Source: Sphingomonas sp. BK580
GTDB lineage: Bacteria > Pseudomonadota > Alphaproteobacteria > Sphingomonadales > Sphingomonadaceae
Assembly: GCF_014194975.1 (NCBI RefSeq)
Contig: NZ_JACIAY010000013.1
Coordinates: 101,014-154,449, forward strand
Direction: 5' to 3'
DNA: 53,436 bases
Below the pieces are notes generated by a model. The model saw nothing but the letters and a program-made list of their open reading frames with translations. It searched no databases and had not been told where the DNA came from. The translations under genes and the position numbers were made by a program. This document shows, one piece after another, positions 25,428 through 34,378 of this stretch (within the stretch, counting starts at the first letter, position 1; each line of letters starts with the position of its first letter).

Positions 25428-26180
25428 CTAGCTGCCGTTCAGCGTCGCGTAGCTCTCGTCGTACCGGCCCTCGCGCTCGGCGGAGCGCAACCAGGCGGCG
25501 CGCGCCTCGATCACTTCGCCACGTTCGGGCTGCGGAACCTCGAGAGACCGCATGACGGCGTCGATGTAGTCCTGGAGCGGCATGGCGGCAGGGTCGGTCG
25601 CCTGACCCGCTCCCGCAAGCTCGGTCTGCACATATGGAGGAATGAGCTCTAGCACCTCGATCCCGACCGGCCGCAGCTGCGTGCGGAGGGATTGAGTCCA
25701 CGAATGGAGGAAGGCCTTGCTCGCGCAGTACGTCGGATAGTTGGCTCGGGGAAGGAACGCGAGCCCGGATGTGGTCGTCATGATGGTCGCCGGCATGCGT
25801 CCCTTGAGTAGCGGAAGAAGAGCAGCCGTGACTTCCAGCGTTCCAAAAATGTTGGTCTGCACGATGCGGCGCGCCGTCGAGGTGTCCCACTCCCCGGCGA
25901 GGTCCTCCTCCCCCGTCACGCCGGCGTTGTTGACGAGCACGTTGAAGTCGGGAAGCTCTCTCCGCACGAAGTCTTGGAGAGCGCGAGGTGCGTCGGGATC
26001 GTCCAGGTCGAAGGTCGTCCCGGTCATGCCGGGATTGGCCGCCACGATCTCCTCGATGAGCGCTGCCCGCCGGCCAGTGATGGCGACGCGGTTGCCGCGG
26101 CGATGAAGCTGCTCGGCGAGCGCACGACCTATGCCGCTCGTGCCGCCTGTGATCAGGACGTGGTTCGAGTCGAGACGCAT
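25428..26180 (-). CDS. SDR-family oxidoreductase (DltE-like)
   Basis: A 250-residue short-chain dehydrogenase. It shows the cofactor motif ITGGTSGIG, NNAG, a TTTSG catalytic-serine region and the YCASK catalytic pair. The long C-terminal helix and the DFVRRELPDFNVLVNNAG context match the DltE-like subgroup of SDRs, whose physiological substrates are mostly unknown. The start ATG 26180 has AAGGA in front and lies 15 nt after the NmrA-like gene, so the two form an operon. The divergent AraC-type gene on the other side of the NmrA-like gene is the likely regulator. Confidence 0.85.
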   Translation of the reverse strand: MRLDSNHVLITGGTSGIGRALAEQLHRRGNRVAITGRRAALIEEIVAANPGMTGTTFDLDDPDAPRALQDFVRRELPDFNVLVNNAGVTGEEDLAGEWDTSTARRIVQTNIFGTLEVTAALLPLLKGRMPATIMTTTSGLAFLPRANYPTYCASKAFLHSWTQSLRTQLRPVGIEVLELIPPYVQTELAGAGQATDPAAMPLQDYIDAVMRSLEVPQPERGEVIEARAAWLRSAEREGRYDESYATLNGS

Positions 26181-26195
26181 GAGTGATGTTCCTTG

Positions 26196-27077
26196 CTATG
26201 CGAGGACGACTGGCTTGAGGACGCGCTCGACCCACGTGCGGAAGTCTGTCGAGGTCCTGATCGCTGCGCGCTTTGCGCCTGCCGCATCCATCCCCTCTTC
26301 TTTGGCGCGGTACATGTCGACGTACCCCTGGGCGAAGGACTCTGAAGCGCCCCGGTCCAGGAACTGCTGCTTGAAGGAGGCGTACGGGATCTGCTGATAA
26401 CGGATGCTCCGACCCAGGACCTGGGACATGATCTCGGCCATCTCCAGGTTCGACAGGTCTTCAGGGCCCAGGACGGCGACTTCCTCCTGTCCCGACCACG
26501 TCGCGTCGTCGAGGAGCTGCGCCCCCACGACGCCCATGTCGGACGTCGCGGTCGCAGGCAGGCGGACGTCGCCGTCGATGGGACCGAAGAAGAGTCCCTT
26601 CTCCCTTATGGCTGCCGCCTGTCGTGCGACGTTGTCCATGAAGGAGGGCATCGCCATCCCGCGGAAGCCCGATCCCGCGGACATGAGCAGGTCGTCCATG
26701 GCGATCGAGGCGCTCACGAGGCCTGCTTCATGCGCCCATCGGGTGCCCCGGCCGAGCGCCGTCACGCTGACGATCCGTCGTACCTGGTGCTTCCTCGCCG
26801 CTTCCACCACCGGACGCGTGAAGTCCAGATAGGCCTGTTCGAGGGTGAGAGCCGCGTTGGGCGGCACGAGCCAGAACAGCGCGTCCGCCCCCTCGAGCGC
26901 TCGATCGAGCACCGCGGAATCCCCGTGCGAACCCTCGACGACCTCGAAGCGGGCGCGCACGTCCGGGTCGAGCTTGGACGCATCCCGGGCCACGAGCCTT
27001 GCGGAAGCGCCCAGTTTCGCGAGTTCGCGTACGACGTTTCGACCGATCTGTCCGGTGGGAGCTGTAATTACGATCAC
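26196..27077 (-). CDS. NmrA-like NAD(P)-binding protein
   Basis: The 293-residue protein has an N-terminal Rossmann fold with TAPTGQIGRNVVRELAKLG and an atypical-SDR layout of the NmrA/HSCARG/azoreductase group (ADALFWLVPPNAAL, VRRIVSVTALGRG). The active-site Tyr/Lys pair of classical SDRs is absent, as usual in this group. Members serve as redox sensors or as quinone/azo reductases. The start is a GTG at 27077 with GGAG eleven bases upstream. It is first in a two-gene unit with the SDR and is transcribed away from an AraC-type gene. Confidence 0.84.
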   Translation of the reverse strand: MIVITAPTGQIGRNVVRELAKLGASARLVARDASKLDPDVRARFEVVEGSHGDSAVLDRALEGADALFWLVPPNAALTLEQAYLDFTRPVVEAARKHQVRRIVSVTALGRGTRWAHEAGLVSASIAMDDLLMSAGSGFRGMAMPSFMDNVARQAAAIREKGLFFGPIDGDVRLPATATSDMGVVGAQLLDDATWSGQEEVAVLGPEDLSNLEMAEIMSQVLGRSIRYQQIPYASFKQQFLDRGASESFAQGYVDMYRAKEEGMDAAGAKRAAIRTSTDFRTWVERVLKPVVLA

Positions 27078-27458
27078 TGTGGGTCTCCAGGATCCATATC
27101 AGGAGCGTGCCGCGCGGCGGCAGGCATGAATTTGCCGTGTCCCCGCTGCCGCCCGTTCGGACGGCAACGAAGTCGCGAACACTCGCTTCCGCCCGCTTTT
27201 CGCGACGGCCCGCTGCGGCATCCGGAAGGATGTTCGAGCTTGGCTGCCCCGTCAGCGGTTCGCCGGATCGCTCGACGCGTTGGTCGGCACGTCTGCGGTG
27301 CTGGACCCATTTACGATCGACCGCCCGTGATTGCATGGCACCGGCCGTCCAGATCCGTTCACATCGCGTCCGATGACGCTCTCCGCCGGCCAAGCGTGGC
27401 GCGATCGAAACGTCGCAGGCACTCGACGCTGGGCGCAAATGGTCGTTTACTGTGCGGA
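27078..27458. promoter_or_regulatory. divergent intergenic region between NmrA-like operon and AraC-type gene
   Basis: These 381 nt separate two divergent starts and should hold both promoters. No clear operator repeat was recognised by eye. Confidence 0.45.
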
Positions 27459-28442
27459 ATGCCGCTATCCCTTGAAGCCTCAGGCGTCGTCGACCAGGTC
27501 CTCGACGGACTGAAGCTGCGAAGCTCCGTCTTCTCGCGGCTTGAGCTCGATTCCGGCTGGGGCTTCGCGAAGGCGTCGCTGCCGGGCGCCCCGTTCCACA
27601 TCGTGATCGAGGGCGAAGCCTGGCTGAGTGCCTCAGGCGAAGGCGGCTTCGAGCGATTGGGACGAGGCGACCTGGCGATCCTGCCGAGGGGCGGCGCACA
27701 CCTTCTGGCAAGCTCGCCGGACGCGGAGGTCCTGTCGTTCAACGACGTCTGGCGCGACTTGGGGCTGCCTGACTGGCGTCCAGGGCAGCCCTACACTCCG
27801 CGGGTGGTCAGGATCGGATCCTGCGACCGGCCGAGCACCCGCCTCGTGTCGGGCGTCTTCTCCTTTATGGACCGGCGGCGCAATCCGCTTCTCTCGGCGC
27901 TCCCCGACGTCCTCACGCTGCGCGCCTCCGAAGACCTCGCCCATCCGGGCGCCAAGCTGAACGACGTGGCGGCTCTGATCGACAACGAAGTGGGCGCTCG
28001 CATGCCTGGCGGAGCGCTCGTGGTCTCCCGGCTTGCGGACTTCCTTTTCGTGCAGGCGGTGCGGGCTCATCTGGCAAGCGGATCGGCTCGCGACCCGGGC
28101 TGGCTGCTCGGCCTCTCCGACCCGCGGATCGGAAGCGCCTTGCGCGCCATCCATTCGGCTCCCGAAGCGGCATGGTCGGTGGCGCGGCTTGCGCAAGAAG
28201 CCGGGATGTCTCGGTCCTCATTCGCGCTCGAGTTCAAGCGGCTGGTCGGCCGGGGTCCGTTCGAGTACCTCAAGGAGTGGCGGATGTTCGAGGCCGCGGC
28301 GCTGCTGGAGGAGGGGGCGCCGTCCATCGCGGAGGTCGCGGGCCGCGTCGGCTACAGCTCCGAAGTTTCGTTCAGCAGGGCATTCAAGCTGATCCACGGC
28401 TTGACCCCAGGCAGCTACAGGCGCGGATCCGATAAGACGTAG
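27459..28442 (+). CDS. AraC-family transcription regulator with cupin sensor domain
   Basis: A 327-residue regulator. The N-terminal cupin-like sensor (about residues 20-190) shows FHIVIEGEAWLSA, LGRGDLAILPRGGAHLLAS and a CxxxxxxL-like stretch as in AraC_binding/cupin_6 proteins. The C-terminal double helix-turn-helix (about 225-325) has SVARLAQEAGMSRSSFALEFKRLVGRGPFEYLKEWRM and IAEVAGRVGYSSEVSFSRAFK. Such proteins often govern the adjacent divergent oxidoreductase operon, here the NmrA-like/SDR pair. ATG 27459 is the natural domain start, preceded by a weak GTGCGGA. The upstream extension in the same frame overlaps the opposite gene and is rejected. Confidence 0.88.
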   Translation: MPLSLEASGVVDQVLDGLKLRSSVFSRLELDSGWGFAKASLPGAPFHIVIEGEAWLSASGEGGFERLGRGDLAILPRGGAHLLASSPDAEVLSFNDVWRDLGLPDWRPGQPYTPRVVRIGSCDRPSTRLVSGVFSFMDRRRNPLLSALPDVLTLRASEDLAHPGAKLNDVAALIDNEVGARMPGGALVVSRLADFLFVQAVRAHLASGSARDPGWLLGLSDPRIGSALRAIHSAPEAAWSVARLAQEAGMSRSSFALEFKRLVGRGPFEYLKEWRMFEAAALLEEGAPSIAEVAGRVGYSSEVSFSRAFKLIHGLTPGSYRRGSDKT

Positions 28443-28750
28443 GCTTACCTCGGCGGTCCGCTCGCTCCGCTCACCCGAAGTGAGCTGCACGGGCGACGCG
28501 CTAGGGAGCTTCGACAGCTTGGCATCGGATCTGACGGAGGCGATGCTTCTGAAGGGACATTTCGGCTACCCCGCCGATCTTCTCAGAAGCTATGTCGCGA
28601 TCTCGTGCAAGAACCGAAAGGGCTTCGTGCAGGTGACGTTATACCGATCGACGGTGGCCGGCGGCCTGTCTTTCTCGCCGGATCGTTCAGTCAAGCTGCG
28701 CTGCGCACTCGATCGGGTGGGCGCGGCAAGCCGCCGCCCCTGACGGCGGC
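28443..28750. other. 308-nt gap holding one weak 87-codon frame
   Basis: A frame from 28480 to 28743 could encode 87 residues (GKFVQ-like beta stretch FVQVTLYRSTVAGG) and ends 7 nt before the next gene. It has no recognisable family or clear ribosome binding site, so it is left as a possible rather than an annotated gene. Confidence 0.4.
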
Positions 28751-30493
28751 ATGCTGGATAAGGGCTGCCTCCGCCGGCTGACGACCAGCTTCCTTGTCTA
28801 CGGACTTGCCTCGGGCGTGGCGCTCGCGACGACCAGGTTCGACGGCGGGGTGGCATTCCTCTGGGTGGCTACGGCCTATCTCGTGGCCCGCCTGCTGACC
28901 GCTCCGCGGGGAAGCTGGCTGTGCATACTGGTTGGAAGCGGCTTCGCCAGCATGGCGGCGACCGCCCTGTTAGGACTCGGGTTCGAGGCGGCGCCTCCCT
29001 TGGGAGTCGTCAACGTCGGTGAAGCGTTGATCGCGGCTCTTCTTCTCCGGCGGTGGCGCGCGTTCGGCGGTCCGTTGGGTTCCCTGAGCTGGCTGGCCAA
29101 GTTCGTCTTCGCCACGGGCGTCGTCGCTCCGCTTGCGGGCAGCGTTCCCGGTGCGATGGTCGCCCACATGACGGTGGGCGCACCTTGGCTCGCCAGCGCC
29201 ATGCGCTGGTATGCCGGCCACGCGCTGGGCAGCCTCACCTTCACGCCGATCGCCGTCCTCGTCCTCCGGGGTGACGTACGCCGCTGGCTGCGCGAGAGCA
29301 CGCGTCGACGAATCTTCGAAGCGCTCCTTCTGCTTGCGGTCGTAGCGGCGTGTTCCGTAGGGGTGTTCGCGCAGTCCACCTTGCCGCTGCTCTTCCTGCC
29401 CATGCTTCCGATCATGCTGAGCACCTTTCGCTTCGGCCGCCTGGGTGCCGCAGCGTCCGTCGTCCTGCTGGCGCTCGTCGGTGGCGGCTTCACGCTCGCC
29501 GGACGCGGCCCTGCGGCGCTGATCGACGCGGACCTGGGCACGAAGCTGCAGTTCTTCCAGCTCTACCTGGCGGCGACGGTCCTGACGGTCCTGCCGATCG
29601 CGGCGGACCTGTCGCGCCGCGCGAGCCTGTTCCGATCGCTGAGAGACAGCGAGGCCCGGTACAGGGTCCTTGCCGAGACGTCCACGGACATCATCCTGAA
29701 CCTCGACGTCGACGGCCGCATCCGGTTCGTCTCGCCCTCGGTGCGTCAGCTCGGGGGCTACGAGCCCGAGGATCTCCTCGGACGAAACGCGGCGCTGCTC
29801 GTCTCGCCCGAGCATCGGCCCCTTGTGGAGGAGGCGCACCGCCGAACCATCGGCGCGGGAGGCGAACCCAGCGTCACCGAGTACCTTGCGCTCACCAAGT
29901 CGGGCGAGTGGAGATGGTTCGAGACGCGCGCGCGCGCGATCGTCACGGAGGAGGGCGAGGTCGACGGCGTCGTCAGCGTGGTGCGGGACATCGGGGAGCG
30001 GAAGGGGCTGGAGCTGCGCCTCGCGGCCGACGCGCTCACCGATCCGCTGACCGGCCTACCCAATCGTCGCGCCTTCTCCGAGCTGTTGGAGAGGCAGGGC
30101 GTGGGCACGGGCTGCGTAGCCATGCTGGACATAGATCACTTCAAGTCGGTCAACGATCGATGGGGGCATGCAGCGGGCGACGAGGTCCTTCGAAGCTTCG
30201 CGAAAGTCGCGAGACGCACCATCCGGGCCGAGGATCACATCGCACGACTGGGCGGGGAGGAGTTCGCAATACTGCTGCCAAACGTCACGCTGGAGCAGGC
30301 GGAGCTAATCTGCGATCGTCTTCGCTGCGCGGTGGCCGAGAGCGTCGTGCCGATGGATGGCGCTGCGATCAGGATCACCCTTAGCGGCGGCGTCGCACCG
30401 CTGTCGGGTGCCACCGGATCGGTCCTGGAGTCGGCGGACCGGGCGCTCTACGAGGCGAAAAGAACGGGACGGAACAGGTTGGTCCTCGCTTGA
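28751..30493 (+). CDS. membrane diguanylate cyclase, MASE1-PAS-GGDEF
   Basis: The 580-residue product has three parts. Residues about 1-295 are a MASE1-type multi-helix membrane sensor (FLWVATAYLVARLL, WYAGHALGSLTFTPIAVLVL). Residues about 298-420 are a PAS domain with its PAC end (DSEARYRVLAETSTDIIL, VVSVVRDIGERK). Residues about 425-580 are a GGDEF domain (DPLTGLPNRRAF, LDIDHFKSVNDRWGHAAGD, active site GGEEF near 501). An allosteric product-inhibition site RAED sits five residues before GGEEF, so the enzyme should make cyclic di-GMP from GTP under feedback control. There is no EAL domain. It stands alone between an AraC-type gene and a convergent monooxygenase gene; its input signal is unknown. 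Confidence 0.92.
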   Translation: MLDKGCLRRLTTSFLVYGLASGVALATTRFDGGVAFLWVATAYLVARLLTAPRGSWLCILVGSGFASMAATALLGLGFEAAPPLGVVNVGEALIAALLLRRWRAFGGPLGSLSWLAKFVFATGVVAPLAGSVPGAMVAHMTVGAPWLASAMRWYAGHALGSLTFTPIAVLVLRGDVRRWLRESTRRRIFEALLLLAVVAACSVGVFAQSTLPLLFLPMLPIMLSTFRFGRLGAAASVVLLALVGGGFTLAGRGPAALIDADLGTKLQFFQLYLAATVLTVLPIAADLSRRASLFRSLRDSEARYRVLAETSTDIILNLDVDGRIRFVSPSVRQLGGYEPEDLLGRNAALLVSPEHRPLVEEAHRRTIGAGGEPSVTEYLALTKSGEWRWFETRARAIVTEEGEVDGVVSVVRDIGERKGLELRLAADALTDPLTGLPNRRAFSELLERQGVGTGCVAMLDIDHFKSVNDRWGHAAGDEVLRSFAKVARRTIRAEDHIARLGGEEFAILLPNVTLEQAELICDRLRCAVAESVVPMDGAAIRITLSGGVAPLSGATGSVLESADRALYEAKRTGRNRLVLA

Positions 30494-30550
30494 TGGACCG
30501 CGCGGCTAGGCTTGGCGGTGATGGTGCGCCGGTGATGTGGCACGTTCCAA

Positions 30551-31639
30551 TTACCCACGTCCGGCTGCGAAGGCCGCGTTCGCCTGCTCGCCATGCAGCG
30601 ACAGCGCCTGATCGTCGGTCAGTCGCAGTCCTTCATATGACGCTAGGCTCGTAGCGCAGTCCTCGGCGTCCGCTCCAGCCATGGTCCTGCCGAGCGCCAA
30701 GGCGTCGAGTAGGCCGAACCGGAGTCCGCTGCCCGTCATGGGGGTCGTCGCGTGGGCTGCGTCGCCGACGAGTGCGACTCTCCCGCGGGCGAGCCGGGTA
30801 GGGACGTACTGCGAAATCGGCGTGCCGAAGCAGCCTCCTTGTCGGAGCGAGTGGAGGATCACGGTCCTTATCGGATCTGCCCACGTCTGCTGCGCGTGCC
30901 GCTCCAGCTCCTCCCGGAGCGACAGCGACATGTCGCTCGGCGTGAAGGTGCGCAACGGGATGCCGTCGCGGAGGCAGCCGGCCTGCTCGAGTATCGCGTC
31001 CCGCCCGCGATCGTACCACGCGAAGTTCACCGCTCTCGCGCCGGGGCTCGTCCCCCCGTCCGCTCCCGGCACCGTGTAGCTGATGAGCCTGTAGTCGCCT
31101 CTGTAGTCCACCGTGATGGCATCGGGAATAAGCCCGTTCAGCCGACCCGGCAGGTCGCGCTCCTCGACGAGGCCGCGCCAGATCAGGTAGCCGGCGTAGG
31201 AGGGCTCGGCGTTCTGCGGCGCCACGAAGCGGCGCGTCACGCTGCGGTAGCCGTCGGCGCCGATCACCGCGTCGGAGGCTATCCGCTCCTCTCCGATCTC
31301 CACCCAGGCCGCCGCGGCGTCGCAGCCGACGGAAGTGACGAGCGCCGAAGTCCTGATCCGGATGCCCTCCGCCTCCCCCGCTACGCGGGAGAGCCAGCGG
31401 TAGATGTCCGACCAACGCGCGGACTCCCTCTGCGCGCTGATAACGGGAACGCCGTCCGGATCGTCGTACGGCGACCTTCCGGCGACAAGCTCCAGAAGCC
31501 TCCTGTCGATCCCGAGGCCGGTCCCCCCGCTCGCAAGGGCGCTCGACTGATCGAGCACGAGGACGCGGTGGCCCGCCCGCGCAAGGCATATCGCGGATGA
31601 AAGGCCCGTAAGGGAGCCACCGACGACGGTCACCTGCAC
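30551..31639 (-). CDS. FAD-dependent monooxygenase (2,6-dihydroxypyridine 3-monooxygenase-like)
   Basis: A 362-residue class A flavin monooxygenase. It shows VVGGSLTGLSSAICLARAG for FAD, DAVIGADGYRSVTR (DG motif) and GRVALVGDAAHATTPMTGSGLRFGLLD (GD motif). The substrate-binding part with YLIWRGLVEERDLP resembles the dihydroxypyridine/nicotinate hydroxylase group. No pathway genes accompany it. GTG 31639 with GGGAG in front is the start. It follows a LysR gene on the same strand by 135 nt and may be controlled by it. It converges with the diguanylate cyclase gene, leaving 57 nt between stop codons. Confidence 0.84.
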   Translation of the reverse strand: MQVTVVGGSLTGLSSAICLARAGHRVLVLDQSSALASGGTGLGIDRRLLELVAGRSPYDDPDGVPVISAQRESARWSDIYRWLSRVAGEAEGIRIRTSALVTSVGCDAAAAWVEIGEERIASDAVIGADGYRSVTRRFVAPQNAEPSYAGYLIWRGLVEERDLPGRLNGLIPDAITVDYRGDYRLISYTVPGADGGTSPGARAVNFAWYDRGRDAILEQAGCLRDGIPLRTFTPSDMSLSLREELERHAQQTWADPIRTVILHSLRQGGCFGTPISQYVPTRLARGRVALVGDAAHATTPMTGSGLRFGLLDALALGRTMAGADAEDCATSLASYEGLRLTDDQALSLHGEQANAAFAAGRG

Positions 31640-31774
31640 GCTGGACTCCCGCTCGAACGGATCTTCGGCCGTGTACGGCTATCGTACCTTGAACGCGTGC
31701 GTCCATGGATCGTGGCTTCGCTAAGTGGAAGGCGCCTTTCCGCGAGGCGTGCTCGACAGCACGTCGTCCGCCGT

Positions 31775-32668
31775 TCAGGCCGCCTCCGCCAACCGGCTCC
31801 GCAGCATGGCGGTGAACGCGCGGATGGCGGGCGAACCCTTGCGGTTTGGAAGATGGACCACGCTGATCGGCAAGGGAGGAGTCTCGAATTCGCGGAGGAC
31901 GCGCACGAGGGTGCCATCGGCGAACCGCGACGCCATCAGGTAGTCGTTGGCCATGACCAGGCCCACCGACCGCGCCCCGGCGTCGACGAGGGCCTCGCCA
32001 TCATCCATCACCAGCCTTGCCGGAAGCGAGATCGTCCTGATCGCGCCATCCACGACGAACCGATAGCTGAAGCGGCTCGCCGTACCGGGCGCGACGTAGC
32101 CCACCACGGTATGACCGACGAGGTCGTCGGGATGCTTCGGCACGCCGCGAGCGGCGAGGTACGCGGGGGATGCGCTCAGCGCGAAGGCGGTCTGGCCGAC
32201 CCGCACCCCTATCATGGACGAGTCCGGCAGGTGGCCGATCCGAACGGCGAGATCCACTCCGTCCTCCACCAGGTCGACGACGCGATCGCTCAGGCGGGCT
32301 TCGACCTCGATCTGGGGGTGAAGCCTCATGAAGTCGGCGACGACTGGCAGCACCCGCAGCCGGCCGAATGCGCGGGACATGCTGATGACGAGGCGCCCCG
32401 TCGGTACGCTCGCGCCCTCGGCCGCTTCCTTCCCGGCAAACTCCAGATCCGCAAGGATCGAAGCGCACCGCGCGTGGAAGGCGAATCCGGCAGGCGTCAG
32501 GCGGACGGAGCGGGTGGTCCGCGCGAGAAGCGCCACTCCGAGCTCCTCCTCAAGCCTCGCGACTGCCTTGCTCACACCAGCCGAACTCATGCCGAGGGTG
32601 GCCGCAGCCGCGCGAAACCCTCTTCTGTTTCCGACCTCCACGAAGGCGCTGATCGCAGCAAGATCCAT
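31775..32668 (-). CDS. LysR-family regulator, divergent from an Old Yellow Enzyme gene
   Basis: The 297-residue protein has the LysR helix-turn-helix (EVGNRRGFRAAAATLGMSSAGVSKAVARLEEELGV split across residues 10-45) and an effector domain with DGVDLAVRIG and VVGYVAPG. It is transcribed away from the Old Yellow Enzyme gene at 32784 across 115 nt, the classic LysR-target layout, so that gene is its probable target. The flavin monooxygenase gene downstream may be co-transcribed. The effector is unknown. Confidence 0.88.
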   Translation of the reverse strand: MDLAAISAFVEVGNRRGFRAAAATLGMSSAGVSKAVARLEEELGVALLARTTRSVRLTPAGFAFHARCASILADLEFAGKEAAEGASVPTGRLVISMSRAFGRLRVLPVVADFMRLHPQIEVEARLSDRVVDLVEDGVDLAVRIGHLPDSSMIGVRVGQTAFALSASPAYLAARGVPKHPDDLVGHTVVGYVAPGTASRFSYRFVVDGAIRTISLPARLVMDDGEALVDAGARSVGLVMANDYLMASRFADGTLVRVLREFETPPLPISVVHLPNRKGSPAIRAFTAMLRSRLAEAA

Positions 32669-32783
32669 CTTGGCTCCCTAACCGTCAATTGCGTCCTCGG
32701 CGCTATCAGTGTGGGTCGTGCTGACCGCTTTTTCCAGCGCCTGACGAGGTCGATGTCGGATCGTCGAAGAACGAGGTGGACCG

Positions 32784-33920
32784 ATGACCAGTCTATTTAA
32801 GCCTTTCGAATTGAAGAACGTGATGCTTCGCAACCGCATCGTGGCGGCGCCGATGTGCATGTACTCTGTGGAGAATGGTCTCGTGGGCGAGTGGCACCAC
32901 GCGCACCTCGAGCAGCTGGCGATGGGCGGGGCCGGCATGGTGACCGTCGAGATGACGGCCGTTTCGCCTGAGGGGCGGATCACGTGGGCGGATGCTGGTC
33001 TCTGGAACGACGAGCAGGCGGCAGCGCTCGAGCCCATCGCAGCGGCCATCAAGGCGACGGGGTCGGTCCCGGCGATCCAACTCGGACACGCGGGTCGAAA
33101 GGCGAGCGCCAACCGCCCGTGGGAGGGCGACGACCAGATCGCGGACGACGCTCCGAGGGGCTGGCCGGTGATCGGTCCCTCTCCCGTTGCGTTCGGAAGT
33201 CCCAACGTTTGGAAGTTGCCGCGCGAGATGAGCCTTGAGGACATCAGGCGGGTACAAGGCGACTTCGCGAAGGCCGCTCGACGAGCGAGGGAGGCTGGCT
33301 TCGAATGGCTTGAGCTGCACTTCGCTCACGGCTTCCTGGCGCACAGCTTCCTGTCGCCCTATTCCAACAGGCGGACGGACGCGTACGGGGGGAGCTTCGA
33401 GAACCGGGCGCGCTTCGTTCTTGAGACGTTCGAAGCCGTTCGAAGGGTCTGGCCGGCGGAGCTCCCGCTGTCGGTCAGGCTAGGCGTCGTCGAATACGAC
33501 GGTAGGGACGAGGAGACGATCGCCGAGTCCGTGGAACTCATCCGCCGGCTCAAGAGCAATGGGCTCGACTTCGTCAGCGTGAGCGTGGGCTTCTCGAAGC
33601 CCGACGCCAGCGTACCATGGCACTCGCCCGCCTTCATGGCGCCGCTGGTCGAGCGGATACGGCGAGAGACGGACCTGCCGGCGGCGGTCGCCTGGGGATT
33701 GGGCGACCCGCATGTCGCGGACGAGGTGCTGCGCAAAGGTCAGGCCGACCTCGTCAAGATCGGACGAGCGCTGCTGGCCAACCCGCACTGGCCCTACGAG
33801 GCGGCCAAGGCGCTCGGCGTCGAGCGCCCGTCATGGGCGACCCTTCCAGCGCCCTATGCGCATTGGCTCGAGAGCTACCGCCCCGTCGGAGCCGCCGATG
33901 TCGACAACGCGGACGCCTGA
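32784..33920 (+). CDS. Old Yellow Enzyme family NADH:flavin oxidoreductase (YqjM-like)
   Basis: A 378-residue TIM-barrel flavoprotein. Cys25 in APMCMYS is the redox-tuning cysteine of the YqjM/thermophilic-like class. The active-site His pair is in LELHFAHGFLAHSFLSP. SNRRTDAYGGSFENRARF and LVKIGRALLANPHWP bind the FMN phosphate. The family reduces activated C=C bonds (enones, maleimides, nitro compounds) with NAD(P)H and may help with electrophile stress. The gene diverges from a LysR regulator. The 115-nt intergenic region has no obvious ribosome binding site beyond GAGGTG six bases before the ATG. Confidence 0.92.
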   Translation: MTSLFKPFELKNVMLRNRIVAAPMCMYSVENGLVGEWHHAHLEQLAMGGAGMVTVEMTAVSPEGRITWADAGLWNDEQAAALEPIAAAIKATGSVPAIQLGHAGRKASANRPWEGDDQIADDAPRGWPVIGPSPVAFGSPNVWKLPREMSLEDIRRVQGDFAKAARRAREAGFEWLELHFAHGFLAHSFLSPYSNRRTDAYGGSFENRARFVLETFEAVRRVWPAELPLSVRLGVVEYDGRDEETIAESVELIRRLKSNGLDFVSVSVGFSKPDASVPWHSPAFMAPLVERIRRETDLPAAVAWGLGDPHVADEVLRKGQADLVKIGRALLANPHWPYEAAKALGVERPSWATLPAPYAHWLESYRPVGAADVDNADA

Positions 33921-34071
33921 TCTCTTTCTCATACCGTCCGACGAGCGAGTCGAGGAACCGGTGACCTCAGGGATGTCGATTTCTCGACTAGCGAGCTGGC
34001 GTGGCGCCAAGAGTACCAGGGGCACGCACCGGGGCCGCTTACGCCTCGCGCCCAGCTGCAGCTCAGGCCGG
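33921..34071. other. short gap after the Old Yellow Enzyme gene
   Basis: No terminator or gene was recognised before the transposase relic. Confidence 0.4.
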
Positions 34072-34213
34072 CAGATGGGGCCCAAGTCCTGCTTCATGCC
34101 AGTCCAAGTCCGCGCACTCGGAAGGTATTCTCGAGGCGTTCGTCCACACTCTGAAGCACGACAATGCGCGCATCCGGCCGTCGCCGGACGCGCGCACCGC
34201 GCCTTCACCGCTC
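34072..34213 (+). pseudogene. IS3-family transposase (OrfB) C-terminal relic
   Basis: A short degraded match to the integrase core of IS3-family OrfB. In one frame SCFMPV fits the usual SCFTPVRSP. After a one-base shift the next frame gives SEGILEAFVHTLKHDNARI and then SPDART, matching the conserved EAFVKTLKRDYVR...PDA around the third catalytic Glu. Nothing else of the element remains. It marks an old insertion between the Old Yellow Enzyme and PEP-CTERM genes. Confidence 0.7.
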
Positions 34214-34378
34214 ACTAACCGGACGGAGGCATAGAACACTACCAGCCGCAGCCGAGGTTCAGATGCCGTTCGTCGTGCGAGCACAGGGCGGCCGGATCGG
34301 TCAACGGCTGAATCGGTCCGGCTAAACGAAGGTTGATCATTCAGTCCCGCGCACAGCCTCGCCATTTAGACGCTATTG

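Noticed and set aside
26730..27458. N-terminal extension of the AraC-type regulator to 570 residues
   Set aside because: It runs antisense through the NmrA-like gene; the cupin domain starts naturally at 27459.
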